48,332 nt of DNA, from the NCBI RefSeq assembly GCF_011043735.1, contig NZ_JAAKGV010000034.1:1-48332 (forward strand), in the 5' to 3' direction. This document shows, in pieces, positions 9,099 to 17,353 of this stretch; position 1 is the first letter of the stretch; every line of letters starts with the position of its first letter. This DNA comes from Methylobacterium sp. DB0501. GTDB taxonomy: Bacteria > Pseudomonadota > Alphaproteobacteria > Rhizobiales > Beijerinckiaceae. The notes under the pieces are model-generated. The model was given only the letters and a program-made list of their open reading frames with translations. It did no database searches and was not told the origin of the DNA. The position numbers were made by a program, and so were the translations under genes.

Positions 9099-9527
9099 AT
9101 GATGATAACGCGTTCGAACTTGGCGACAGCAGTTGTGCTTGCGTCAGTAGGCACATGGGCTTGCGCGAGCGCCGTTCCGCAGGCGACAGGACATTTCCTC
9201 GCCATCAGCACGGCCGAAGCGGCCACGCCCTCGAAGCTCGGCGATCTGTCGAAGTTCCGGGCGATCGTGGTCGACACGCAGGCGCTCGCCGATAAGGGTG
9301 ATCTGGCTGGGGCAAAGGCGCGCATCAAGGATCTTGAGACTTCCTGGGACGAGGCTGAGGCTGGTCTGAAGCCGCGTGCGGCGGCGGACTGGCACGCGGT
9401 TGACAAGGCGATTGACCGGACCCTTGAAGCGCTCCGCGCGAGCAGTCCGGATGCCGCGACCTGCAAGCAGGCGTTGGCGGATCTCCTCGCCACCATGGAC
9501 CGGATGAGCGGCAAGGCCTCCGGCTAG
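9099..9527 (+). CDS. Small exported protein, hypothetical
   Basis: 142 residues. The N-terminus MMITRSNLATAVVLASVGTW is a signal peptide or anchor, with possible cleavage near STAEAA. The mature part is helical (LSKFRAIVVDTQALADKGDL, ARIKDLETSWDEAEAGLKPR, AVDKAIDRTLEALRASSPD) and resembles periplasmic four-helix proteins in pattern only. AAGGAGAGG directly precedes two ATGs (9099, 9102). One Cys remains in the mature part (DAATCKQAL). The close spacing after the COG4705-type gene suggests a functional pair. I do not recognise a named family. Confidence 0.75.
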   Translation: MMITRSNLATAVVLASVGTWACASAVPQATGHFLAISTAEAATPSKLGDLSKFRAIVVDTQALADKGDLAGAKARIKDLETSWDEAEAGLKPRAAADWHAVDKAIDRTLEALRASSPDAATCKQALADLLATMDRMSGKASG

Positions 9528-10040
9528 ATGTTCGGAACGCGACACCGTGGTAGGGCGGCTTGGCGGCTGCTAGCACACGATTGTGCGCAAGGAGAACGAG
9601 GTCGGCGACCGGGAAGATTGCGACCGAGCCCGCCCGTCGTGTCTCTCGACAATCAACCACCGGCCCGATGGCTGCGGGCCGTTAACCAGCGGACGCTGAC
9701 CGTGATAACGGCGCGCCTGCCGGCGACAGGCAGATCCGATTGGGTGCGTGTGCATCGGCTGTAGAGCCGAAACGAGATCCCATCACAGCTCGGACAGCGG
9801 GTCGACGCGGCGACCGGCCGAGCGGAGATGGTCAGGCCAGCGCCCATTTCGCCATGATCGACGACAAGGCCGGTACGGCGGAGTCGAGACGAAGGCTGTG
9901 GGACATAGCGGATCTCCGACGGCCGAAGCCGAGATCCATCAATACGCCTGCACCAAACGTGCGTCATAGCCCAATCGGGACCTACACCCAGCAGCTCACG
10001 TCATGCTCCCATACCGTCAGGCACAGGGAGGCAGCCGGGG
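9528..10040. other. Gene-free stretch
   Basis: About 510 bp with no frame showing credible protein character on either strand; the open frames that exist are Arg/Pro-rich shadows. It ends at the IS21 fragment. Confidence 0.5.
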
Positions 10041-10096
10041 ATGTTGATCGTGGAGACCATCGCCAAAATCCCTCGGCTCGTTCGCAACGGGCACAC
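10041..10096 (+). pseudogene. IS21 istA N-terminal fragment
   Basis: ATG 10041, preceded by GGGAGG, reads MLIVETIAKIPRLVRNG. MLIVETIAKIRR is a common opening of IS21-family IstA proteins. Similarity stops after about 12 residues, so only the start codon area survives. The call rests on a short match and is tentative. Confidence 0.4.
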
Positions 10097-10948
10097 TCAT
10101 GGTAGAAACGGTAGATTGCTGCGGAAAGAGTAGGTGATGCCAAGGCCAGCAGTGAATTGATTAACCGCACCGAGGCGACGCGTGATCGAACTGGCGGCGG
10201 CATCTCCGGTGAGATGGTCGTAGCGGCTATAAAATGTGGTGCGCCATACCGGCGACCAATCGTAAGACAGAGACGAACTTAGGCCCACGCTCTGCAACCC
10301 ACCGCTGGCGTGATATGGGACGAAGAAGCCATTGCGCTGCGACGCAGCGGGACTGACTCCGAATTCCACTTGCGCGAGAGTGGCGTTCAGTAAGCCGAGG
10401 CGGGGTCCTGCGGACAGCGTGAAAGCGCCCTGGCGCGTGAATAGATCGGCCGACAAATCAAGGGCTAAACCATCACGCCCTCGCAGTCCATGTCGCAATT
10501 CGGCGCGCGTGCGTAACCGCTCAGGAAGTATCCAGTAATCCGCAAAAGCGCCCGCTTCGATTGCCCAAGGGTCTGGATCGAGACCCGTGAAGCGATGCTC
10601 GACGCCCGCGTTGCGACCTTGGCGCAGCGAGACAACGGGGCCGAGCTTGAGACGCGGTGTATCAAGCACCGGGTAGCCGAGGCCGTCGTCGGGTGAGTCC
10701 AGGGCGAAGGGCTCGCCCAGCCGGCGAATATCAAACGCCGGAAAGGCGAACGGGCCGTAACGCTCGGCGCCGAGGTATTTCGGGCCATAGAACGAGAAGA
10801 GTGAAACCGATATCACACGCTCCTGCACGAGTGATTTTTGCGGAAGTTCGGCCGCGCCGGCCGCAGCCGCGAACGCTGTTGTGCTCAAGCCGCACAGAAT
10901 GACCGGCAAGCGCAGGCCAATCGGCGATATCAAGCGCGAGATATTCAC
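10097..10948 (-). CDS. mipA: MipA/OmpV family outer-membrane protein
   Basis: 283 residues. Signal peptide (LRLPVILCGLSTTAFAAAAG) then a beta-barrel pattern of alternating residues: YGPKYLGAERYGPFAFPAFD near the start, KLGPVVSLRQGRN, GAFADYWILPERLRTRAEL, TLSAGPRLGLLNA, and a terminal strand TAGLGITYSFRSNLPFLP. These are MipA/OmpV features; family members scaffold murein synthesis or are induced by metals and antibiotics. I place the start at GTG 10948, which overlaps the previous gene's stop as GTGA and has AGGTGG upstream; an ATG at 10987 is the alternative. It is translationally coupled to the exported protein before it. Confidence 0.88.
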   Translation of the reverse strand: MNISRLISPIGLRLPVILCGLSTTAFAAAAGAAELPQKSLVQERVISVSLFSFYGPKYLGAERYGPFAFPAFDIRRLGEPFALDSPDDGLGYPVLDTPRLKLGPVVSLRQGRNAGVEHRFTGLDPDPWAIEAGAFADYWILPERLRTRAELRHGLRGRDGLALDLSADLFTRQGAFTLSAGPRLGLLNATLAQVEFGVSPAASQRNGFFVPYHASGGLQSVGLSSSLSYDWSPVWRTTFYSRYDHLTGDAAASSITRRLGAVNQFTAGLGITYSFRSNLPFLP

Positions 10949-11409
10949 CAGCAGGCCACCTGTGTTAGCCAGATTTTCGGCTTGCACGCGAAGGCATGCG
11001 TGGCCTGTGTGATGCCCTGGGGCGTAAGACGACAGACTTGCCCAGATGAAATATTGATGCGTCTACCAAATTCGAAGCCATGCTGACGGCATACAAAACT
11101 CACCGCCGCGGAACAATCGTTGCTCGTGCGGCCATCAAGGCCGAGGCAGGCCCGTCGTGTCGTCAGAATGACAGGCGCAGAGATTAGATCAGGTGTCGAA
11201 AGAGACCCAACGGTTTTCGCCATGCCCGACCAGCATCGGTCCATTATGATGGAGAAGGCGCCCCACGCGGACTGGACCGCGTTGAGGCCGCTGGCTTCAG
11301 TATCGGCATCGGCGCGAGCGCTGACCGGGAGCGCCGTTTGCAAGGCGCTAAGCATCGTGAAGAGGCACATATAGCGACTTGCTCGCATGGGCAAGAACGA
11401 TCCCGTCAT
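10945..11409 (-). CDS. Exported Cys-containing hypothetical protein, coupled to mipA
   Basis: 154 residues with a signal peptide (MRASRYMCLFTMLSALQTAL..VSARAD) reached from ATG 11409 or 11388. The mature part has six cysteines, in DRCWSG, RRACLGLDG, NDCSAA, FVCRQHG, GQVCRL and FACKPK, with another at the final CW, suggesting disulphides in the periplasm. Its stop overlaps the mipA start by four bases (GTGA), implying a two-gene operon and a shared envelope role. I do not recognise the family. Confidence 0.72.
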   Translation of the reverse strand: MTGSFLPMRASRYMCLFTMLSALQTALPVSARADADTEASGLNAVQSAWGAFSIIMDRCWSGMAKTVGSLSTPDLISAPVILTTRRACLGLDGRTSNDCSAAVSFVCRQHGFEFGRRINISSGQVCRLTPQGITQATHAFACKPKIWLTQVACW

Positions 11410-11984
11410 GGCCCTAGCCCTTTCCGCGCCTCTTTCAGGCTTGTGCCGCCTGTCACCGCACCGAAACTCATTACGATCTCATGGGGGGCTTTTCGATGTC
11501 AGTACGTATACAAATTCGTATAGTTCGCCTGTGATTGACGTTTTGAGGTGTGCGAAATATGTCTCTGCGTATCCGCATCACTGCGTCTGACTGAGATGGG
11601 GCGACAGCACATCTTGCACAGTTGATAGCCGCTCGCCGGTCGTGTACGGCTGCGAGGTTCGCTATATTCCCCGCTTATACTCGATGTGCGCTGCTTCATG
11701 TTTGCTTTCGAAGCGGTTCGTGATCGCCCAGTAGAATGGTATGTTCGATTAATTGGTGGATCGCTTCCCAGAAGCGGGCGCTAGTTCAGGCGCCTTAAGT
11801 CACGACCGATCGGTCGTACCTACAACATCTGCGGCTGTACATCCACGGTACACGAACGTGGCTGAAGGTTTCGCAGTCAACGCAACGAACCGGCGTGCGT
11901 AACGAGGCAGTCCGAACGCGGCTGCTCGCTGGTGAGATGTGGTGAATCCGGGAACGACGTCTAGCACCGAGGAGCGCTTCACCG
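11410..11984. other. Gene-free stretch
   Basis: About 575 bp without a convincing gene on either strand. It should include the promoter of the minus-strand exported-protein/mipA pair at its left end and the lost upstream part of the uppP region at its right end. Base composition is mixed and lower in GC than the neighbours. Confidence 0.45.
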
Positions 11985-12410
11985 ATGGCCTCAGGCTGCT
12001 CCGGCCCGCTGGATACCGGCTTCGTGGCGCTTGGCTACGGGCGCGTCGCTGTGCTCGGGATCGTGCAGGGTGTTACGGAACTCCTGCCGATCTCGTCGAC
12101 AGCCCACATGCGGGTGGTCCCCGCTCTCCTGGGCTGGCCGGATCCCGGCTTAGCGTTCTCGGCCGCGATGCAGCTGGCAGCGGTCGTCAGCTATTTCCGC
12201 AGCGACGTCCTGCGGCTCACAGCCGGCTCCGCACGAGCCATCACGGACCGGCGCTTCGATGACCCGCATCTCCGCCTGTCTGCCTGGATCCTGATTGCGA
12301 CCCTACCGATCGGGGCCGCAGAACTCCTCCTGTCCGACGTCTTGGACGCCTGCGGCTCTCCCTTGGGGCCTGTCGCGAACTCGAACGGGTCCACGTTCAC
12401 GAGTCGTTAG
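11985..12410 (+). pseudogene. uppP: Undecaprenyl-diphosphatase, truncated by IS6-type element
   Basis: The N-terminal half of UppP (BacA) is clear: VAVLGIVQGVTELLPISSTA carries the conserved Gln/Glu motif, followed by HMRVVPALLGWPDPGLAFSA and MQLAAVVSYFRSDVL. UppP recycles the undecaprenyl carrier for peptidoglycan. Homology stops at CGSPL near 12365, exactly where the IS6-type inverted repeat begins; the last 15 or so residues are read from the IS. The second catalytic motif (PGxSRS) is missing, so the product is almost certainly inactive. No 3' remainder was found beyond either IS copy. Confidence 0.85.
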
Positions 12411-13272
12411 CCATACCTGACCACCTTGCCGCCTCCGCCTCCGCCTCCGCCTCGGGGCCGGCCGATGGTCCTCAATACCCTTGCCCTCAAGCTGAAGCGG
12501 CAAGCCCGCGGCGACGTCTGGGGCCGGCACTTCGAAGCCACCCTGATCGTCCAGGCCGTCTCCTGGTACCTGCGCTACGCTCTCAGCTACCGCGACATCG
12601 AGGAGATGCTCCTCGAACGGGGCCTCACGATCGACCACTCCACCATCAATCGCTGGGTGCTCGCCTCCGCGCCGGCCATCGAGCGGCGTCTCCGCCAGTC
12701 CCGCAAACCGCATTGCGGCTCAGTGCGCGTGGACGAGACCTACATCAAGGTGTTGGGGCCAGTGGCGTTACCTTTACCGGGCCACCGACAAGCATGGCGA
12801 GGCGATCGACTTCCTGCTCACTGCCAACCGCGACCTCGACGCAGCCAAGCGCTTCTTCCGCAAGATGCTACAGTATCAGCCGCGGCTCGCCCTTGATCGG
12901 ATCGGCACCGATGGCGCGGGCCCTTACCCGCCGGCGATCGCCGAGAGCTGCAAGGAGGCCCTGCTGCCGCGCACGCCCACCCACCACGTCACCAAGCATC
13001 TGCAGCAAGGCATCGAGAGTGACCACTTCCGAGTGAAGCGGGCGATGCCGCGGGTGGGCGGGTTCCGGTCGTTCACGACGGCCCCGCGCACGATCTGCGG
13101 CTTCGAGGCGATGCTGGGGCTGCGCAAGGGCTTTGGGTTCGCGGGTACGTGGACCGTGCGCGAGCAGAACCAACTGCTCGCCACCTGCTTTGGACTTCCC
13201 GTCGCGAAGAAAACATGAAAGCTGGGGCGGGCAGCCCCGTCTGCGGCCTGAACCCGAGTTTGCGACACGCCC
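12366..13272 (+). mobile_element. IS6-family insertion sequence, copy 1
   Basis: 907 bp bounded by imperfect inverted repeats: GGGCCTGTCGCGAACTCG at 12366-12383 and, inverted, GGGCGTGTCGCAAACTCG ending at 13272. It carries one transposase gene with a frameshift. The flanking 8 bases on the two sides (ctcccttg, gcttcgcg) do not match, so the element's ends have been rearranged since insertion. It truncates uppP. A second, inverted copy lies at 15159-16051. Confidence 0.88.
12465..13218 (+). pseudogene. IS6-family transposase, frameshifted
   Basis: Starts at ATG 12465 (MVLNTLALKLKRQARGDVWG). The family HTH and first Asp region are normal: SYRDIEEMLLERGLTIDHST, then VRVDETYIKV. At about 12750 an extra base (aaggtgttggggccagtgg) throws the frame. 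Homology resumes in another frame at RYLYRATDKHGEAIDFLLTA and continues through DRIGTDGAGPYPPAIAES to the C-terminal Glu region (HHVTKHLQQGIESDHFRVKR), ending at 13218. Intact in all catalytic regions apart from the single frameshift. A (gcctcc)n run sits just upstream at about 12430-12453. Confidence 0.85.
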
Positions 13273-13592
13273 GCTTCGCGGGGGAGACCGCGACCTTGAA
13301 GCCCTCACTCCGGAGGATCGGCTATGAAGATCATCAACACCGCCCGCCTGTCCCTCCCCAACGGTAACCCTGTGACGTTGTGACTGCTGACTGATTGTTA
13401 ACCATTATACTTCATCTCAGCAGCAAGTCGATCACGATTAGATCGCTTGATCGGGTGCGGCCACGGTGCCGGAACTGAAGGTGACGCCGGATGTACGCGC
13501 ACATTCATTCCGGTTCGCGTGGCCGCTTATGTTCTGGCCCGCTGCCTTGTACATCAAGCAAGGGGTCGTGATACCGCTGGGCTCTTTCCGTC
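13273..13592. other. Gene-free stretch inside the IS6-bounded segment
   Basis: Only a 19-residue frame (MKIINTARLSLPNGNPVTL, from ATG 13324) stands out. It has no clear ribosome site and may be the start of a truncated gene. The rest holds no supported gene. Confidence 0.4.
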
Positions 13593-13808
13593 TCAGTGCC
13601 CGCCGTGCTGCTCGGCGTGATGGCGGCTTGCCTCAGTGTGGTGGTGCGTGGCGTGGCTGGCATGACCGTGCGCTGTGTGAGCGTGGTGCGCCGCCTTCTC
13701 GTGGCTACCCGCCTCGTAGTGCTTGGCGGCCTCACGATGATGTCGTGCCGCGTGCTCGTGGTGCTCGGCAGCCTTCTTGTGGTGCTCTGCGCCCTGGTGC
13801 GTTGCCAT
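13593..13808 (-). CDS. Histidine-rich small protein (23 His in 71 residues)
   Basis: Starts at ATG 13808 with GGGAGA upstream. The 71 residues are built from HH and AxHH motifs spaced as an amphipathic helix (EHHKKAAEHHEHAARHHREA, SHATHHHTEASRHHAEQHGG), with Ala, Glu and Lys between and no Cys, Trp or hydrophobic core. His clusters of this kind commonly bind Ni, Zn, Cu or Co, and similar short His-rich proteins occur in Rhizobiales; metal storage or buffering is my inference. No signal peptide, so it should be cytoplasmic. It sits alone between the two IS6-type copies. Confidence 0.78.
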   Translation of the reverse strand: MATHQGAEHHKKAAEHHEHAARHHREAAKHYEAGSHEKAAHHAHTAHGHASHATHHHTEASRHHAEQHGGH

Positions 13809-13945
13809 GGTTCTCTCCCTTCTGCGCCGGGACTTCTGAGACCCGGCAGCCGGCCTGCTGAACCTTGCTCTGAGACATGACGTTAGCGTGACAGTCAGCA
13901 GGATGGTCTGAGCTGGAGACACCGGACGAGTAGCCAACTCGAGGG

Positions 13946-14440
13946 TCATGGTCCTGTGTAGCCGAGCGAAGCCGCCGCCATGCGCAGTCGCGCGCATGAG
14001 ACTGCATACCGCTCTACCAGAGCCTCATGGCCTTCTTGCTTCGCAACATCAGGGTCAATGCTGTCATCCAATTTACATAAAGATATAATGATCGCACTAA
14101 AGTTTCCGCTTTGCGCAATTAAGGCAATATATTCTTTATAGATCTCGAATTCAGGCTTCCTGCTGAGCAACAAAAAACTGTCGACGACATATTTTGTAAA
14201 TCCCGCACGAAACAAATCTACTATGGTTGTTTTGGTAAGATTTAATATATCCTGTAACCACGCGATTTGGGCTGTAGTATCTACGTCTAAGGCCAATCCC
14301 GTCTGTTGGGCGCAGCGTGCTCGCTGTTCAGCTATAGCAACAAATCTCCCAATATGCTCGAAGTACGGTGTATCGTTTTCGTCTATGTGTCCAGCATACT
14401 AGACCCTGGCAAAAGCCTTAGCGTCTGCGCTGGTCATCAT
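13946..14440 (-). pseudogene. Hypothetical gene with an in-frame amber codon
   Basis: From ATG 14440 (TAGGAGA upstream) the frame reads MMTSADAKAFARV, then TAG at 14401-14399, then continues open for 150 codons. The downstream part (YAGHIDENDTPYFEHIGRFV, TTIVDLFRAGFTKYVVDSFL, EFEIYKEYIALIAQSGNFSA) has normal helical protein composition right after the stop, so the stop is recent or read through. TTG 14296 is the only obvious restart. Two cysteines; no signal peptide or TM. I do not recognise the family. The DNA is more AT-rich than its surroundings. Confidence 0.6.
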
Positions 14441-14615
14441 GACGCTGATCTCCTAAGTTGAACAACTGACAATGCCTAGAAATAAGTGAAGAAATCTTTC
14501 TAAAAACATTTTTTGTCAACGGCTTACCCCGAAGAGTCTCTTCTGATAAGTTTTGTGATATTTACCGAGATTATTTACGATACGTAGTGTTGGGATCTAT
14601 TCAGTCGCATCATGC

Positions 14616-15095
14616 TTACCCCAGCGATGAGTGGGTACGGGCTAGGCGCTGCAAGGCCCGTGCCTTCAGGATATCGGCGTCGCGCACCCCGCGTTGCGCG
14701 TCTTCAATGATGAAACGGGCCAAGCTCGCGCGTACGACTAGGACGGGAATGCTGGTGAAGGGGCTGCCCTCATCCTCTGCAATGACGAGGGCCGCTTCGA
14801 ATGCTCGACCCATGCGGGCGAGGGTCTCGGGCTCGAAGGAACAAGGCGCCGCGGTTGGTTCTAGCATGAGCGTGACCTCTGAAGCGGAACTCACGCATAC
14901 GCGCTCAACGCGAACGTACGAAGACGGAACCAGCAATCTCTCGGTCTGGCCAACCAACAATCGTTGCATTGATCGAGTGCGACGGCCGCCCTCAATTGAT
15001 AACGCGCTCCAACGACCGGCGACGTCTATCAGGCATGACGACAAATTGGGTCCATCCGCGCTTTTGGTGACAAGCTTCGCCACGATGAGGTTCAC
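14616..15095 (-). CDS. Hypothetical protein, 5' end possibly lost to an IS6-type element
   Basis: 159 residues from GTG 15095 (MNLIVAKLVTKSADGPNLSS). The same frame stays open back to a TAG about 24 bp from the end of IS6 copy 2 (NEIETLAAQGLS precedes the GTG), so the natural N-terminus may have been removed. The C-terminal half, with RMGRAFEAALVIAEDEGSPF and RFIIEDAQRGVRDADILKAR, is helical and typical of orphan rhizobial/methylobacterial proteins. No TM, signal peptide or catalytic motif is seen. Function unknown. Confidence 0.6.
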   Translation of the reverse strand: MNLIVAKLVTKSADGPNLSSCLIDVAGRWSALSIEGGRRTRSMQRLLVGQTERLLVPSSYVRVERVCVSSASEVTLMLEPTAAPCSFEPETLARMGRAFEAALVIAEDEGSPFTSIPVLVVRASLARFIIEDAQRGVRDADILKARALQRLARTHSSLG

Positions 15096-15158
15096 ACTCA
15101 GGCCCTGCGCCGCGAGCGTCTCGATCTCATTGCTCTAAGCCCAGGCTGTCAGCTTGCG

Positions 15159-16051
15159 GGGCCTGTCGCGAAGTCGGGTTCAGGCCGCAGAAGGGGCTGC
15201 CCACCCCCGGTTTCACGCTTTGTTCGCGACGGAAAGCCCGAAGCAGGTGGCGAGGAGGTGGTTCTGCTCCCGCACGGTCCACGTACCCGCGAACCCGAAG
15301 CCCTTGCGCAGCCCCAGCATCGCCTCGAAGCCGCAGATCGTGCGCCGGGCCGTCGTGAACGAGCGGAACCCGCCCACCCGCGGCATCGCCCACTTCACTC
15401 GGAAATGGTCGCTCTCAATCCCCTGCTGCAGGTGCTTGGTGACGTGGTGGGTGGGCGTGCGCGGCAGCAGGGCCTCCTTGCAGCTCTCGGCGATCGCCGG
15501 CGGGTAAGGGCCCGCGCCGTCGATGCCGATCCGATCAAGGGCGAGCCGCGGCTGATACTGTAGCATCTTGCGGAAGAAGCGCTTGGCTGCGTCGAGGTCG
15601 CGGTTGGCAGTGAGCAGGAAGTCGACCGCCTCGCCATGCTTGTCGATGGACCGGTACAGGTAGTGCCACTGACCCTGGACCCAGATGTAGGTCTCGTCCA
15701 CGCACACCGAGCCGCAATGCGGTTTGCGGAAATGGCGCAGGCGGCGCTCGATGGCCGGGGCGTAGGCGAGCATTCACCGGTTGATGGTGGAGCGGTCGAC
15801 CGTGAGGCCGCGCTCCAGCACCATCTCCTTGATGTCGCGGTAGCCGAGAGCGTAGCGCAGGTACCAGGAGACGGCTTGCATGATCAGGGTGGCTTCGAAA
15901 TGCCGGCCCTGAAAATCGCCATGGGCCTCTCTCTTCAGCGTGAGGGCGAGGGCGTTCAGGATCATGGGCCAGTTCCGGAGGGAGGCGGCAAGGTAGTCAG
16001 GTATGGCTAACGACCCGTGAACGCGGGCCCGTTCGCGTTTGCGACACACCC
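15159..16051 (-). mobile_element. IS6-family insertion sequence, copy 2 (inverted)
   Basis: 893 bp in the opposite orientation to copy 1. The outer ends are GGGCCTGTCGCGAAGTCGGG at 15159-15178 and, reading inward on the minus strand, GGGTGTGTCGCAAACGCG from 16051. It is clearly related to copy 1 over the whole transposase. The flanking 8-mers (agcttgcg, acttgttc) do not match. Together the two copies bound 1.9 kb of passenger DNA. Confidence 0.86.
15213..15965 (-). pseudogene. IS6-family transposase with one nonsense codon
   Basis: Starts at ATG 15965 (MILNALALTLKREAHGDFQG). The frame is interrupted by a TGA at 15776-15774, where copy 1 has the Trp of STINRW; it resumes with MLAYAPAIERRLRHFRKPHC. 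Catalytic regions VCVDETYIWVQGQW, DRIGIDGAGPYPPA and IESDHFRVKWAMPRV are all present and, unlike copy 1, the DETYI region is in frame. A single Trp-to-stop change inactivates it. The end is at 15213. Confidence 0.85.
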
Positions 16052-16074
16052 ACTTGTTCGTTGGTGTCATTGCA

Positions 16075-16102
16075 CTAGGGTCAAACCCCAATCAGCTTGA
16101 CC
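16075..16102 (-). repeat. 28-bp inverted repeat, left arm
   Basis: Reverse complement begins GGTCAAGCTGATTGGGGTTT and ends GACCCTAG. It matches 16726-16753 in 26 of 28 positions, in inverted orientation, and the pair encloses one exported-protein gene. Confidence 0.7.
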
Positions 16103-16178
16103 ATGTGAGGGTCTGCATTCGACCCATTGCGGACTCGGTTCCGCCGAGCAAATATGGCCCCCCAGAATGCTTTCATGA

Positions 16179-16625
16179 ATGCCACTCAAAGCCTGTGCTC
16201 GGGTGGGACGTTTGTCGCGACCAAAAATCGTAGGACTTGCTGCACTTGCGCTATCGCATTTTGCAGCAAACGTGTGGGCATGTGATGCCTCACTTCCAGA
16301 AAGCGGCTCCGTTGTCGAATGGCCCGATAAGTATCTGGCTGCCAAAGTGAAAGTTCTTAAAGTCTGGAACGCATCTCCTTTAGATCGACGTGCATCCATT
16401 CAAGTTTTGGAACGTATCAAAGGTAATCTACCGAATAAATTTGTAGTAATTTACGATACTACTAGCTGTGGGGCATTCTTCGCTGAGGGCGAAACACAGA
16501 TTTCAGGTTTCGTATTATTGCCTAAGTCCGAATGGAAGAGAAATCATCGTTTTGAGTCCAACTCGTTCGTTAATACCTGGGTGCAGGCTGTGTTCGTAGA
16601 CAAGAAATTGATACTTGCCCAATGA
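16179..16625 (+). CDS. Exported protein with TIMP/NTR-like pattern
   Basis: 148 residues. Signal peptide SRPKIVGLAALALSHFAANV, cleaved before WACDASLP. The mature protein starts with a Cys, followed by a beta-rich part (DKYLAAKVKVLKVWN, ASIQVLERIKGNLPNKFVVI) and a second Cys in YDTTSCGAFFAEGETQISGF. The layout of an N-terminal Cys, a strand-rich stretch and SCGxxF-EGE resembles bacterial TIMP/NTR-like domain proteins; this is a pattern match only. It is lower in GC than its neighbours and sits between 28-bp inverted repeats, both signs of acquisition. An alternative start at TTG/ATG nearer the signal peptide is possible. Confidence 0.65.
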   Translation: MPLKACARVGRLSRPKIVGLAALALSHFAANVWACDASLPESGSVVEWPDKYLAAKVKVLKVWNASPLDRRASIQVLERIKGNLPNKFVVIYDTTSCGAFFAEGETQISGFVLLPKSEWKRNHRFESNSFVNTWVQAVFVDKKLILAQ

Positions 16626-17000
16626 ATCAGAAAACGCCGTTGCCCAAAATCATAAATTAATAATCACCTTAATTTAAATGGCAAGAACCAGACGTCGGCT
16701 TTCCACCCTCAGCAGTCCTTCGCACGGTCAAGCTGATTGGGTTTTGGCCCTAGGGATCCTACTCAGGCAAACGCTGACCGCAGTGGATGGTATAACAATC
16801 GTACGCCTCATTTCCATGGTGGCACATAGCGCAATTCCAACAGAGAGAAATTTCCATTCGTACAGTCGGCTAAGTGTTTTATGCCCTATCATTGATTATA
16901 TTCAACACCCTAATAGCAACGTCACAAAAAATTCATGAAACTCCCCGCAACGAAATCTTGTTAAGGCCTTGTACCTTCATTGTTAACGGACCAGAGATCT
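16626..17000. other. Gene-free, AT-rich stretch
   Basis: Apart from the right inverted-repeat arm no gene is supported. The AT-rich segment 16850-16980 may hold the promoter of the small exported gene at 17001. Confidence 0.45.
16726..16753 (+). repeat. 28-bp inverted repeat, right arm
   Basis: Begins GGTCAAGCTGATTGGGTTTT and ends GGCCCTAG. The partner of 16075-16102; the two lie 679 bp apart end to end. No target duplication was seen outside them. Confidence 0.7.
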
Positions 17001-17291
17001 ATGCGTAGCACCTCATTCACCATCAGCGCAACGGCCGGTATCCTCCTAACGGCTTCGGTATGTCTTGCTCAGGATCAAGCGCCACCCACAACAACAAACA
17101 TCGTGTCGTGCCGACCATTCACCAATAATGGTGAGGCAACACGCATCCTCAGCCTGAACGACGTCTGCCCACAGTACGCATTCTTCCGCGAAGATTGTCA
17201 GCGCGATATCAATAGCAACACTGCTGACCCGCGACTGTATTCCGCACACTGTCTCGACCAAGAGAAATTTCGTCAATTTTCCTTCAAGTAA
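17001..17291 (+). CDS. Small exported Cys-containing hypothetical protein
   Basis: 96 residues from ATG 17001. Signal peptide SFTISATAGILLTASVCLA, cleaved before QDQAPP. The mature part has Cys in NIVSCRPFT, NDVCPQY, REDCQRD and SAHCLDQ: four cysteines, so two disulphides are likely. No family recognised. The upstream TTG at 16980 would only add residues before the signal peptide and was not chosen. Confidence 0.6.
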   Translation: MRSTSFTISATAGILLTASVCLAQDQAPPTTTNIVSCRPFTNNGEATRILSLNDVCPQYAFFREDCQRDINSNTADPRLYSAHCLDQEKFRQFSFK

Positions 17292-17353
17292 ACCAATCGT
17301 CACTTCGATAATAGGCTCTCACCCGATGTATCTCGCTAAAGACGTCAAGATTT

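Noticed and set aside
12430..12453. Short tandem gcctcc repeat considered as a CRISPR or VNTR locus
   Set aside because: Only about four copies of a 6-mer without spacers; a simple slippage tract within an IS.
12426..12464. Poly-proline start of the IS6 transposase at 12426
   Set aside because: The Pro run comes from a (gcctcc)n repeat; the inverted copy starts at the equivalent of ATG 12465.
16678..16938. Plus-strand 86-residue frame after the TIMP-like gene
   Set aside because: No ribosome site, and its sequence is partly the inverted-repeat arm, so it is read from a repeat rather than a gene.
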